Shown: piece after piece, positions 24,827 to 33,662 of the stretch
How the letters are laid out: each line of letters starts with the position of its first letter
Numbering within the stretch: position 1 is the first letter of the stretch
Assembly: GCF_003945385.1 (NCBI RefSeq)
Contig: NZ_AP018920.1
Location: 4,712,001-4,776,000, forward strand
DNA from: Pseudonocardia autotrophica
GTDB taxonomy: Bacteria; Actinomycetota; Actinomycetes; Mycobacteriales; Pseudonocardiaceae
Direction: 5' to 3'
DNA: 64,000 bases
Program-made: the position numbers and the translations under genes
The notes under the pieces: generated by a model
Databases searched by the model: none
What the model saw: the letters and a program-made list of their open reading frames with translations, nothing else
What the model was told of the DNA's origin: nothing

Positions 24827-26329
24827 TCACCCGGAACCGGGCTGCGCCCCTCCGGCCGTCTCCGGCGTCCCACCTGCTCCCGGTGCCGGTGCCGGTGCCG
24901 GCCGGCCGGAGCTGCCCGCCGCGGCACCGGACTCGGGCCCACCGGCTCCCGGGGCACCCGATCCCGGACCACCGGATCCCGGCTCGCCGCCCCCCGGGCC
25001 ACCGGCACCGGGCCGAGTGCCACCCGGCTCACCCGCACCGGGACCACCGGAGCCCGAGCCGCCCGATCCCGGACCACCGCCACCCGGACCTCCGGCACCA
25101 GGCTGACCGCCATCCGGCTCACCCGCACCGGGACCACCGGACCCCGGGCCACCCGATCCCGGCTCACCGCCGGCCGGACCACCGGATCCCGGCCCACCGG
25201 CATCGGGGCCGGGGCCGCCGGCGTCCGGCTCACCGGCACCACCTGACCCCGGACCACCGGCACCGGGCGCACCGGATCCGGGCGCCTCGGGCTCGGGTTC
25301 GCCGGCGGCCGATCCTCCGGTTCCGGGCCGGTCACCACCCGGGGCGCCGGCATCGGGGACCTGACCTCCGGCACCGGGAACGGCGGGTGCCGGTGCCCCG
25401 GGCCCGGGAGCACCAGGCTCATCCGTCCCGGCTCCCGGCCCGCCGCTTCCGGTTACGGGACCGCCCGCGGATCCCTGCCCGGCCGCACCGGAGGGGCCGT
25501 CGTTCCCGGTCCGTGGGCTCCCGGCTCCGGGGTCCCCGCTGTCGGCCCCCGGCCCGGGGAGTGCCGTGGCCGGAAGCCCCGGCGACGTGGCGGGCGGGCC
25601 GGATCCCTCCGGCTCGGCGGGCCCGGCCGGATCCAGCACCGCGGCGGGCGCCCCGGCCCGGGGCCAGCCACCGTCCTGCTGCACGGCGGCCGAGGCGGCG
25701 ACGACCGCCACCGACGCCCCGGCGGCGGCGAGCAACACACCCGCCAGCCCGAACGTCAGCGCACGCGAGGTCGCGCGGCCGGACCCCGGCGGGAGCGGTG
25801 GGTGGCCGGGCTCCCCCGAGGGCGGCGACGGGCGGGTCGACTGCACCGGCGGCACCGGCAGCTGAGCCGGCGGCACCGGCGGGTAGCTGGACTGCACCGG
25901 CGGCTCGGTCGACGGCGTCGGCGGCTGGGTCGACTGCACCGGCAGCTGAGCCGGCGGCACCGGCGGGTAGCTGGACTGCACCGGCGGCTCGGTCGACGGC
26001 GTCGGCGGCTGGGTCGACTGCACCGGCAGCTGAGCCGGCGGCACCGGCGGGTAGCTGGACTGCACCGGCGGCTCGGCCGGCGGCATCGGCGGCTGGGTCG
26101 ACTGCACCGGTGGCTGGGCCGGCGGCTCCGACGCGTCGGCCATCGGCTCCGACGTCAGCGGCACACCGAAGAACGGCACCGACCGCAGTGGCGGGCGGGG
26201 CGGCATCGGCCGGTGCGCGCCCTCGGTGGCCCAGTCGGGGACCCACCGGACCGTGTCCGGGCCGCGATCGCCCGCAGGTGCGTCGTCTCCGCCGGTATCG
26301 CCGGAGGTCACCGCCGGCCACCGGGGCAC
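24827..26329 (-). CDS. Single-pass membrane protein with Pro-rich head and elastin-like tail
   Basis: About 500 residues, with no recognised enzymatic domain. Order: ~40 ordinary residues (DTVRWVPDWATEGAHRP), a Pro/Gln/Ser-rich cytosolic segment containing three 28-residue repeats, one membrane helix (RALTFGLAGVLLAAAGASVAVVAASAAV), and a long external tail. Most of the tail is pentapeptide repeats of the form xPGxG (GPGSG, EPGSG, GPGAG), the pattern of elastin-like sequence. The start is uncertain: GTG 26329 is my choice, ATG 26206 and ATG 26143 are alternatives, and none has a strong ribosome site. The role is unknown; a flexible surface spacer or wall-associated filler is possible. Confidence 0.6.
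   Translation of the reverse strand: MPRWPAVTSGDTGGDDAPAGDRGPDTVRWVPDWATEGAHRPMPPRPPLRSVPFFGVPLTSEPMADASEPPAQPPVQSTQPPMPPAEPPVQSSYPPVPPAQLPVQSTQPPTPSTEPPVQSSYPPVPPAQLPVQSTQPPTPSTEPPVQSSYPPVPPAQLPVPPVQSTRPSPPSGEPGHPPLPPGSGRATSRALTFGLAGVLLAAAGASVAVVAASAAVQQDGGWPRAGAPAAVLDPAGPAEPEGSGPPATSPGLPATALPGPGADSGDPGAGSPRTGNDGPSGAAGQGSAGGPVTGSGGPGAGTDEPGAPGPGAPAPAVPGAGGQVPDAGAPGGDRPGTGGSAAGEPEPEAPGSGAPGAGGPGSGGAGEPDAGGPGPDAGGPGSGGPAGGEPGSGGPGSGGPGAGEPDGGQPGAGGPGGGGPGSGGSGSGGPGAGEPGGTRPGAGGPGGGEPGSGGPGSGAPGAGGPESGAAAGSSGRPAPAPAPGAGGTPETAGGAQPGSG
24926..25285 (-). repeat. About 23 pentapeptide (15-bp) repeats, xPGxG
   Basis: In the minus-strand frame the residues fall into five-residue units with consensus [G/E/Q/A/R]-P-G-[S/A/G]-G. 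Two longer interruptions break the phase-perfect run near its N-terminal end. The DNA is correspondingly periodic at 15 bp. Confidence 0.75.
25861..26112 (-). repeat. Three tandem 84-bp repeats
   Basis: Units begin at 25861, 25945 and 26029 (spacing exactly 84). The first two are practically identical and the third diverges in its second half. Each encodes 28 residues containing QLPVQSTQPPTPS and EPPVQSSYPPVPPA. Confidence 0.85.
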
Positions 26330-26494
26330 GCCGCACGGCGCACCCGTCCTGAATCCGGCATCGCGTCCCCTCGTGTCGCACGGCGTCGAAGGAATCGATC
26401 CTCGGGATCCGGTGCGCGCAGTTCCAGTCCGCACGACGGAAATGCACCGCAGGAACCGGAACACCGCACGGCCGGGTGACCCCGGCGAAGCCGA

Positions 26495-28135
26495 TCAGTC
26501 GCGCGGGCCGGACCGGGGAGGCCCGTCATCGGCCCCCGGGATCGGGAACACCGTCGTCGCACGATCGTCCGCGGGCACCCCCTCGTTCGCCGAACCGGTA
26601 TCGGCCCAGTCGGCGGGCCCCGTCTCACCGGCCCGCCGCAGGTAGACCGCGGGGGCACCCGTGTCCGGGGCGACCCCGTCGGGAGCGGGGGCACCGGCGC
26701 CGATGCCCTCGTAGACCTCGGGCCGGGTCCGGCGCAGGTACAGCGCCCAGCCGACGCCGATCACCGCGGCCAGCAGCACGATCCCGGGCAGTACCCAACG
26801 GGCCGGCGACGACGGGTCGGCCCCGAGCAGTGCGTCGAAGTTGCCGACCAGCACGGTCAGGATCGCCGCCAGCAGCAGCGCCGCCAACGCGGGCGCGATC
26901 GTCCGTGCCCACAGCGACGCCTTCGCCGTCCGGTTCCGCCGGAAGAACCCGATCACCGAGATCGAGGTGCCGGTCATCAGCAGCACGACCCCGACCGCGG
27001 ACAGGCCGGAGAACCAGCTGAACAGAGCGAGCATCGGATCGGCCCCGGTCACCGCGAACGCGAACACCACGACCGCCGCCAGCAGCGACTGGGTCAGTGA
27101 ACCGGCGATCGGGCCGCCGGACCGGGCGCCGACCGTGGCGAGTCCCGCGGGCAGCACCCGCTCACGGCCGAGCGCGAACAGGTAGCGGGCGACGCCGTTG
27201 TGGAAGCTCAGCAGCGCGGCGAACACGCTGGTGAGCAGCAGCAGGACGGCGATGTCGGCGACCAGCGGGCCGAACCGGTCCGCCAGCGGGCCGAACACCA
27301 GGCCCGGCCCCTCGTCCGCGGCCCGCGCCTGCAGGTCGGCCGCGCCGGTGGCGGCGACCATCGCCCAGGCGGACAGCGCGTAGAACAGGCCGGTGAAGGC
27401 GACCGCGACGAACGTCGCACGGGCCACCGTGCGCCGCGGGTCCCGCGCCTCCTCGGAGTAGATCGCGCCGGACTCGAAACCGGTGAAGGACGCCACGGTG
27501 AACGCGATGACCGCCCCGATCCCCCCGGCGAGCAACGTCGAGGGCAGCAACGGATCGGTCGACACGACACCGTCGGCCGGTTCGGTGAAGCCGACGACGT
27601 CGAACGCGACGACCACCGCGACCTCGACGAGCAGCAGCACCGCGAGCACCCGGGCGTTCAGGTCGACCCGCAGCAGCCCGAGCCAGCCGACGGCGAGCAT
27701 CGCGAACACGGCCCAGCTCCACCACGGCAGCCGCAGCCCGGCGAGCTCGGCGACGAAGTCGGACATGGCCACGCCGAACAGTCCGTAGAGCGCGATCTGG
27801 ATCGCGTTGTAGGCGACCAGCGCCACGAACGAACCCGCCACACCGGCCGGGCGACCGATACCGCGCGACAGATACGCATAGAACGCCCCGGCATTCGCGA
27901 CGTGCCGGCTCATCGCCGCGTAACCGACGGCGAACAGCACGAGCACCGCGGCCACCCCGAGGAATGCCAGCGGCACACCCTGGTTCCCGCTCACCGCATA
28001 GGCCGTGGTGACACCACCCGCGAGGACCGTGAGCGGCGCGGACGCCGCGACGGTGAAGAACACCAGGTGCACCACCCCGAGCCGTCGCCGTCGCAGCCCG
28101 GGCACCTGCCGGTCCACCGTCGCATGCCGTGCCAT
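26495..28135 (-). CDS. APC-family amino acid/amine permease
   Basis: A 546-residue polytopic transporter of the amino acid-polyamine-organocation superfamily. It has twelve or more helices; the first carries the APC substrate-binding glycine region (FFTVAASAPLTVLAGG), and FTGFESGAIYSEEARDPRRTVARAT is the conserved segment between helices 6 and 7. A ~60-residue polar C-terminus is cytosolic. ATG 28135 has AGGAG upstream. A palindrome, TTTGTCGAGACAAA, and a -10-like TAGCAT precede it. The substrate is not deducible. Confidence 0.88.
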   Translation of the reverse strand: MARHATVDRQVPGLRRRRLGVVHLVFFTVAASAPLTVLAGGVTTAYAVSGNQGVPLAFLGVAAVLVLFAVGYAAMSRHVANAGAFYAYLSRGIGRPAGVAGSFVALVAYNAIQIALYGLFGVAMSDFVAELAGLRLPWWSWAVFAMLAVGWLGLLRVDLNARVLAVLLLVEVAVVVAFDVVGFTEPADGVVSTDPLLPSTLLAGGIGAVIAFTVASFTGFESGAIYSEEARDPRRTVARATFVAVAFTGLFYALSAWAMVAATGAADLQARAADEGPGLVFGPLADRFGPLVADIAVLLLLTSVFAALLSFHNGVARYLFALGRERVLPAGLATVGARSGGPIAGSLTQSLLAAVVVFAFAVTGADPMLALFSWFSGLSAVGVVLLMTGTSISVIGFFRRNRTAKASLWARTIAPALAALLLAAILTVLVGNFDALLGADPSSPARWVLPGIVLLAAVIGVGWALYLRRTRPEVYEGIGAGAPAPDGVAPDTGAPAVYLRRAGETGPADWADTGSANEGVPADDRATTVFPIPGADDGPPRSGPRD

Positions 28136-28162
28136 GCGGGTCTCCTGATCACCTGGGAATCG

Positions 28163-28176
28163 TTTGTCGAGACAAA
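28163..28176. promoter_or_regulatory. TTTGT-N4-ACAAA palindrome before the APC permease
   Basis: TTTGT-CGAG-ACAAA lies 28 bp upstream of the permease ATG, just downstream of a minus-strand TAGCAT. Its core equals that of the operator-like sites in the inositol locus (34459, 37520, 40542), but it lacks their GTATTG flank. Confidence 0.45.
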
Positions 28177-28271
28177 ATGCTAACGTCCCGTCACGCTCAT
28201 CGCGCAATCGGACGGTAATCCTGGCGTTATGCGCGCAACCAATTACTCAGAGTGAATCTTGGGATGGTGAC

Positions 28272-28922
28272 GTGAAGCAGGGCGCGCTCGCGACCGGTTT
28301 TTACCTGATCGCGTACGACGAACTGACCGGACGTTCCGGGCTGGCCCCCGATCTGCTCGCCTGTGGGCTGGTCGGTGCCCAGCTCGGCGATCTGGTGGCG
28401 GCGGGCGCACTGTCCGTCGACGAGGAGGACCGGGTGGTCGCGAACCGCGCCGGGCGGCCGGCACCGGCCGACGGGACCGCGATGCTCGTACTGGACAGCA
28501 TCGCGCACGAGACCCGGCCCCATCCGGTGCGGGCGTGGACCGACGCGCTCGGCGAGCCGCTTCTGAGTGCCGTCCGCAACGAGCTCCTCCGGCGAGGAGT
28601 ACTCACCCAGGAGACCGCACGGAGCCTGCTGGGCCGCCGCCGGCACCGGCTGACCGTCGCCGACCGGGCCGCCGCGCACGAGCCGGGCATCGCGTTGCGG
28701 GAGATGGTGCGTCGTCCCGGCACCTTCACCCTGCACGGCGCGTTCAGCCTGGCGCTGATCTCCGCGCTCGGGGTGGAGCGGCTGCTGGAGCCCGAGGTGG
28801 ACCGGACGACGGCCCGCGACCTGGCCCGCGACGCCGTCACCCATCTGCCGGCGTCGCTGGTCCGGCTGCACTCCGGGATCGCCGAGGCGGCTGCGTCGGC
28901 GAGCCTCACCGTGCGCCGCTGA
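28272..28922 (+). CDS. GPP34 (GOLPH3/Vps74)-family protein
   Basis: A 216-residue protein of the GPP34 fold. It has the N-terminal ...LIAYDELTGRSGLAPDLLACGLVGAQLGDLVAAGAL segment (usually LLAxDxxtGr...lgagLAGALLaELalrGri), a central VLDSIA...HPVRAWTDAL stretch and a C-terminal FTLHGAFSLALISALGVERLL. In eukaryotes GOLPH3 binds PI4P on Golgi membranes. Actinobacteria carry many copies of unknown function, often near regulatory or secondary-metabolite genes. GTG 28272 has only a weak ribosome site. It is divergent from the APC permease. Confidence 0.8.
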   Translation: MKQGALATGFYLIAYDELTGRSGLAPDLLACGLVGAQLGDLVAAGALSVDEEDRVVANRAGRPAPADGTAMLVLDSIAHETRPHPVRAWTDALGEPLLSAVRNELLRRGVLTQETARSLLGRRRHRLTVADRAAAHEPGIALREMVRRPGTFTLHGAFSLALISALGVERLLEPEVDRTTARDLARDAVTHLPASLVRLHSGIAEAAASASLTVRR

Positions 28923-29108
28923 GTGCTCCCCCGCGCCGCCGTCCGCGACCGGGTGTCGCACCGCGGTGACCCTGTGTCGATAACCGGGGTGGCCTGCGCC
29001 TCGAATGGACCTGCACCTCTGGTCATCGACCGAGTTGTCGGTACGCTGAGTAGCGATCTTGAGGGCCGGACGAGTGACCGGCCGATGATCGGAAAGGGGC
29101 CGACGACC

Positions 29109-29918
29109 ATGAACGACAGCGTCTTCGCCGGTTCCCCGTTCCTGCGCGAGAGCGCGGACGTCGACCATCGCGCGGGCGGCACACGCTCCGCGCTGCGGGT
29201 GCGGCACGACCGGGCCGCGACCGACGTCCGGGCCGCAGGGCGGGCGGGCGACCGTACGGCAGTGATCGACGCGACCCGGCGGCTGGAGCAGGTGCTCGCC
29301 GCCGCCCGCCGCGAGCTGGGCCCGCGGGACACCGACACCCTCGTCGTCGAAGGCAGTCTCGCCGTCGCCTACCTCCTCGGTGACGACGAGATCCGCGGCC
29401 TCGCACTGGCCACCCGCAATCTCACCGTCCGCGAGGTGGAGTTCGGCGCCGACCATCCCGCGTCGCTGGCCGCCGCCGACGCGGTCGCCGCCGCACACCG
29501 GATCACCGGGGACCCGCGGGAGGCGATCGCCCGCTACCAGGACGTGATCGACCGGCGGACCAGGGTGCTCGGCCCGGCACACCCGTGCACCATCGCGTCC
29601 TGCGCCGGGCTCGCGCTGGCCCGGGCCGACAACGGTGACCTGCCCGGCGCGGGCAGTCTGCTGGCCGCGATCGCCGACACCGCCGAGGGGATCCTGGGCG
29701 AGGCACATCCGGTCACCGTCGACGTCCGCGAGCTACTGGCCGAGGCCTCCGTCCCGGACGCACCGGTGCCGGTCCCGGGGCCGGCACCGGCACCCACCCG
29801 GGAGGCTCCGTCGACCGGGCTGCTCCCGCGGATGCCGCGGATGCCCGATCCGCGGCTGTCCGCCCGGCCGTGGCCGCACCTCGACCGGCCGCCCGGCCCG
29901 ATGCCCGCGATCTCCTGA
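29109..29918 (+). CDS. TPR-repeat protein (kinesin-light-chain-like)
   Basis: A 269-residue protein with about four degenerate TPR_10/TPR_12 repeats of the LGxxHPxTLxxxxxLA type (LGPRDTDTLVVEGSLAVAYL, GADHPASLAAADAVAAA, LGPAHPCTIASCAGLALA, LGEAHPVTVDVRELLAEA), spanning ~65-225. A Pro/Arg-rich tail follows. There is no signal peptide, so it is probably a cytosolic protein-interaction scaffold. ATG 29109 follows GGAAAGGGG. A spacer with an enoyl-CoA hydratase remnant separates it from the next gene. Confidence 0.75.
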   Translation: MNDSVFAGSPFLRESADVDHRAGGTRSALRVRHDRAATDVRAAGRAGDRTAVIDATRRLEQVLAAARRELGPRDTDTLVVEGSLAVAYLLGDDEIRGLALATRNLTVREVEFGADHPASLAAADAVAAAHRITGDPREAIARYQDVIDRRTRVLGPAHPCTIASCAGLALARADNGDLPGAGSLLAAIADTAEGILGEAHPVTVDVRELLAEASVPDAPVPVPGPAPAPTREAPSTGLLPRMPRMPDPRLSARPWPHLDRPPGPMPAIS

Positions 29919-29979
29919 TCCTCGGCGCCCCCGCCGGCCGCCTGTCCCCGCTCCGGGCGAGGATCCGGCGGACGCCGGT

Positions 29980-30150
29980 TCCCAGCAGGCGGTCCGGCTG
30001 ACCAAGCGGTCTCCGAACGCATGGCTGCGCAGCGCCGGACCGGCGTTCGACGCCTCCGCCGCCTACGAGATGCCGACCTTCATGGGCCCCGACGTGCTGG
30101 AAGGGGCCGCGGCGCTGCTCGAGAATCGAGCGCCACGATCCCCCTCCGCC
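29980..30150 (+). pseudogene. C-terminal remnant of an enoyl-CoA hydratase/isomerase gene
   Basis: Between the TPR gene and the FAD/Fe-S gene the plus frame reads QQAVRLTKRSPNAWLRSAG, AFDASAAYEM and DVLEGAAALLENRAPR. This follows the ending of crotonase-family proteins (xTKRAIN...AxxxExxxF..xDxxEGvxAFLEKRxPxF; known family pattern). No upstream part and no start is present, so it is a decayed 3' end. The rest of 29919-30276 holds nothing I can name except a GAGGAG ribosome site for the next gene. Confidence 0.5.
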
Positions 30151-30276
30151 CAGGACGACCGAGCCGATCCGGTCCGGCACGCAGCCCCTCGCCGCGGGCG
30201 GGCCGATGTCGCCGTCTCCGGCACCGGCAGTGCAGTCTGGAGCCCACGCGTCCACCCCCACGCGAGGAGCACCATC

Positions 30277-33078
30277 GTGAGCACCGACCTGCACGACCGG
30301 CTGGCGACCGCCGTCCGGCCCGATGCCGTCCGCACCCGGGCCATCGACCGGTTCGGCATGGCGCACGACGCGTCGCACTTCGCCCGCACCCCGGCGGCCG
30401 TCGTGACGGCGGCCGGGGCCGACGAGGTGGCCAGGCTGTTCCGGGTGTCCGCAGCGACCGGGGTGCCGCTGACCTTCCGGTCCGGCGGGACGAGCCTGTC
30501 CGGGCAGGCCGTCACCGACGGGATCCTGGTCGACACCCGGCGGCACTTCCGCGGGATCGAGATCCTCGACGACGGGGCCCGGGTGCGGGTCGGCCCGGGC
30601 GCGACCGTCCGCGCGGTGAACACCCGGCTCGCCCGGCACGGCCGGATGCTCGGCCCGGACCCGGCCAGCGAGGTCGCGTGCACCCTCGGCGGTGTGGTGG
30701 CCAACAACTCGTCCGGGATGGCCTGCGGGACGGTCGCGAACAGCTACGCGCTGCTGGATTCGCTGGAGATCGTGCTGCCGTCCGGGACCACACTGGACAC
30801 CGGCGCCCCCGGCGCGGACGACGAGCTGCGCGGCCGCGAACCCGAGCTGTGGGCCGGGCTCTCCCGGATCCGGGACCGGCTGCGGGCCGATCCGGTGGCC
30901 CGCAAGACGATCGAGCAGCAGTTCGCCCTGAAGAACACGATGGGCTACGGGCTGAACTCGTTCCTCGACCACGACCGGCCGGTCGACGTGCTGGCCCGGC
31001 TGATCGTCGGCTCGGAGGGGACGCTGGCGTTCATCACCTCGATCACCATGCGGACCGTCCCGGTGCTGGCGCACACCCGGACCGGGCTGCTGGTGTTCGA
31101 CGACCTGGCGGCCGCGAACCGCGCGCTGCCGTCGCTGGTGGACTCCGGACCGGCGACGATCGAGCTGCTCGACGCCACCTCGCTGCGGGTCGGTCAGGCC
31201 GACGCCGACGCCGATCCCCGGCTGCGCGCCCTCACCGTGGACGAGCAGGCGGCGCTGCTGGTGGAGTACCGCGGGCACTCGGCCGCCGAGGCCGACGAAC
31301 TCGCCGGGGCCGCCACCGGGCTGATCGCGGCGCTGCCGTTGCAGGGCCCGCGCGAGCTGTCCGGCGACCCGGTCGCGAAGGCCGGGCTCTGGAAGCTGCG
31401 CAAGGGCCTGTACGCGAAGGTCGCCGGGGCCCGGCCGTCCGGCACCGCCGCGCTGCTGGAGGACATCGCCGTCCCGGTGCCGGACCTGCTGCCGACCTGC
31501 CAGGGCCTGATCGAGCTGTTCGGGCGGCACGGCTACGACCACGCGGTGATCTTCGGGCACGCCAAGGACGGCAACGTCCACTTCATGCTCACCGAACGGC
31601 TCGGCGACGGCGCGGGCCGGGACCGGTTCGGCCGGTTCACCGACGACATGGTCGATCTGGTGCTCGCCCACGGCGGGACCCTCAAGGCCGAGCACGGCAC
31701 CGGACGGATGATGACGCCGTTCGTCCGCAGGCAGTACGGCGACGACCTCTACGACGTCATGCTCGAGATCAAGCGGCTGTGCGACCCGCGCGGCGTGCTC
31801 TCCCCCGGCGTCGTCCTGGACGACGACCCCACCGCGCACCTGTCCGATCTCAAGTCCGCCCCGACCGTCGAGTCCGAGGTGGACCGGTGCGTGGAGTGCG
31901 GCTTCTGCGAGCCGGTCTGCCCCAGCCGGGATCTCACGACCACGCCCCGGCAGCGGATCGTGCTGCGCCGCGAGCTGGAGCACGCCCGGGCCGCGGGCGA
32001 CGAGCAGCTGGTGGCCGAGCTGGAGGCCGACTACGCCTACGACGGCGTCGACACCTGCGCCGCCGACGGCATGTGCGCCACCGCCTGCCCCGTCCTGATC
32101 AACACCGGTGACCTGGTGCGCCGGCTGCGCGCCGAGCGCCCGCAGAAGGCCGCAGCACGCGGCTGGGCGTTCGCCGCGAAGCACTGGGGCGCCACCACCC
32201 GGGCCGCGGGTGCCGCGCTGTCGGTGGCGCAGCGGGTGCCGGGCGCGGGGCCCGCGTCGGCGGCGCTGCGCCGGATCGCCGATCCCGAGCAGGTTCCACT
32301 GTGGTCGGCGGACCTGCCCGGCGGCGGCGGGCGGCGCAGGCCGGACGGGCTCGTCCCGACCGGGGCCGAGCTGGTCCTGTTCTCGTCGTGCACGGGTGCG
32401 ATGTTCGGCTCGTCCGGCGACGGCGCCGCGGACGCGTTCGTCCGGCTCTGCGACCGTGCCGGGATCCGGGTGACCGCGCCCGCCGATCTCGGGTCGCTGT
32501 GCTGCGGCACCCCCTGGAAGTCGAAGGGGCTCACCGACGGCGCCGCGGTGATGGCGGAGCGGGTGCTGCCCGCGCTCTGGACGACGACCCGGCGCGGCAC
32601 CCTGCCGGTCGTGACCGATGCGTCGTCGTGCACCGAGGGGCTGCGGGTGATGATCGCGTCCGGGCCTGCGGAGTACCGGGGTATCGAGGTGGTCGACTCG
32701 GTGGCCTACGCCGCCGAGCACCTGCTGCCGGCGCTCGCCGGGACCGTCCGCGGGCGGCTGGGCCGGATCGTGCTGCACCCGACCTGCTCGGCCACCCAGC
32801 TCGGGCTCGTCGAGCCCCTGCGGCGGGTCGCGGACGCGGTCGCGCAGGAGATCGTCGTCCCGGACGCGTGGGGGTGCTGCGGGTTCGCCGGGGACCGCGG
32901 GATGCTGCATCCGGAGCTGACCGAGTCGGCGACCGCCGAGCAGGCCCGGGAGATCGCCGCGGTACCCGCCGACGGGTACGCGTCCTGCAACCGGACCTGC
33001 GAGCTCGGGATGAGCCGGGCGACCGGCAAGGATTACGAACACGTGTTGGAGATACTGGAACGGCTGACCCGGCCGTAG
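30277..33078 (+). CDS. FAD-linked oxidase / Fe-S dehydrogenase (GlcD-GlpC-type fusion)
   Basis: A 933-residue fusion. Part 1 (~1-530) is a VAO/PCMH FAD domain (FRSGGTSLSGQAVTDG, DPASEVACTLGGVVANNSSG) with the FAD-oxidase C domain (VIFGHAKDGNVHFML, EHGTGRMMTPFV). Part 2 has two 4Fe-4S motifs, CVECGFCEPVCP (~C538) and CAADGMCATACP. Part 3 carries two CCG-type motifs (GSLCCGTPWK, WGCCGFAGD). This architecture belongs to D-lactate or D-2-hydroxyacid dehydrogenases that pass electrons to quinone. GTG 30277 has GAGGAG upstream. The specific hydroxyacid is not determinable. Confidence 0.88.
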   Translation: MSTDLHDRLATAVRPDAVRTRAIDRFGMAHDASHFARTPAAVVTAAGADEVARLFRVSAATGVPLTFRSGGTSLSGQAVTDGILVDTRRHFRGIEILDDGARVRVGPGATVRAVNTRLARHGRMLGPDPASEVACTLGGVVANNSSGMACGTVANSYALLDSLEIVLPSGTTLDTGAPGADDELRGREPELWAGLSRIRDRLRADPVARKTIEQQFALKNTMGYGLNSFLDHDRPVDVLARLIVGSEGTLAFITSITMRTVPVLAHTRTGLLVFDDLAAANRALPSLVDSGPATIELLDATSLRVGQADADADPRLRALTVDEQAALLVEYRGHSAAEADELAGAATGLIAALPLQGPRELSGDPVAKAGLWKLRKGLYAKVAGARPSGTAALLEDIAVPVPDLLPTCQGLIELFGRHGYDHAVIFGHAKDGNVHFMLTERLGDGAGRDRFGRFTDDMVDLVLAHGGTLKAEHGTGRMMTPFVRRQYGDDLYDVMLEIKRLCDPRGVLSPGVVLDDDPTAHLSDLKSAPTVESEVDRCVECGFCEPVCPSRDLTTTPRQRIVLRRELEHARAAGDEQLVAELEADYAYDGVDTCAADGMCATACPVLINTGDLVRRLRAERPQKAAARGWAFAAKHWGATTRAAGAALSVAQRVPGAGPASAALRRIADPEQVPLWSADLPGGGGRRRPDGLVPTGAELVLFSSCTGAMFGSSGDGAADAFVRLCDRAGIRVTAPADLGSLCCGTPWKSKGLTDGAAVMAERVLPALWTTTRRGTLPVVTDASSCTEGLRVMIASGPAEYRGIEVVDSVAYAAEHLLPALAGTVRGRLGRIVLHPTCSATQLGLVEPLRRVADAVAQEIVVPDAWGCCGFAGDRGMLHPELTESATAEQAREIAAVPADGYASCNRTCELGMSRATGKDYEHVLEILERLTRP

Positions 33079-33236
33079 CCCATATGGGTGTACGACTACG
33101 CCGAACGCCACCCTCTGCAGTGATGTTGCCGCGTGCTTTCTCGATACAGCTCTTGTTTGAGACGGGTCCCACCGGGAAAGAATGGTCCGGGATGCGCACC
33201 ACCCGAGGTGGCGTGCAGCGGAAGGAGCCACGGACC

Positions 33237-33641
33237 GTGAGTGCAGTGGGCGCTGTGGGCGCAGGAATGCCGAACGCCGTGATGGCCGTCGTCCGGGTCG
33301 AGGCGCCGGCCGGCGCCGACGCGCAGACCGTCGAGGCCGAGCTGACCAGGGCGCTGCACGAGCACGAGAAGCGCCCGATGACCGTGGAGCTCTCGCTCGC
33401 CGACGGCACCGGCCCCTGGCCGCGTCGCGGGCCGGTCCGCTACGCCTTCGTCGCCGTGCTGACCCTCGCCGGGCGGACGATCCCGGAGCGGCTGGCACAC
33501 AAGGTCGAGAAGGTCGCCCGGAAGGCCATCAAGCGCCGATTCGGCCGCCCCGCCGGGGTCGAGGTGCGGACCGACATGAGCGACGCCGAAGCCGGCGCGT
33601 ACTGGTACAGCCTGCGCGGGACCCCGCACCGTCCGGCCTGA
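33237..33641 (+). CDS. Small protein of unknown function
   Basis: About 134 residues, codon use like its neighbours, no signal peptide or membrane helix. It has an acidic N-terminal half with VEAELTRALHEHEKRPMTVELSLADGTGPWPRRGPVRYAFVAVLTLAG and a basic C-terminal half (KVEKVARKAIKRRFGRPAGVEV). GGAG precedes GTG 33237; an in-frame ATG lies at 33192 and the frame stays open back into the dehydrogenase gene. The preceding 158 bp contains a CCCATATGGG palindrome at 33079. I do not recognise the family. Confidence 0.55.
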   Translation: MSAVGAVGAGMPNAVMAVVRVEAPAGADAQTVEAELTRALHEHEKRPMTVELSLADGTGPWPRRGPVRYAFVAVLTLAGRTIPERLAHKVEKVARKAIKRRFGRPAGVEVRTDMSDAEAGAYWYSLRGTPHRPA

Positions 33642-33662
33642 TCCACCTGCCCTACCCGCGGT

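Noticed and set aside
25861..26112. Tandem 84-bp repeats considered as a CRISPR-like array
   Set aside because: Units abut without unique spacers, keep the reading frame, and no cas gene is near.
24532..26352. 606-residue plus-strand frame rich in His, Arg and Pro
   Set aside because: It is the antisense of the xPGxG and Pro-rich repeats, with no ribosome site or domain.
29713..33498. 1261-residue minus-strand frame over the FAD/Fe-S gene
   Set aside because: Antisense shadow. The plus strand shows complete FAD and Fe-S motifs.
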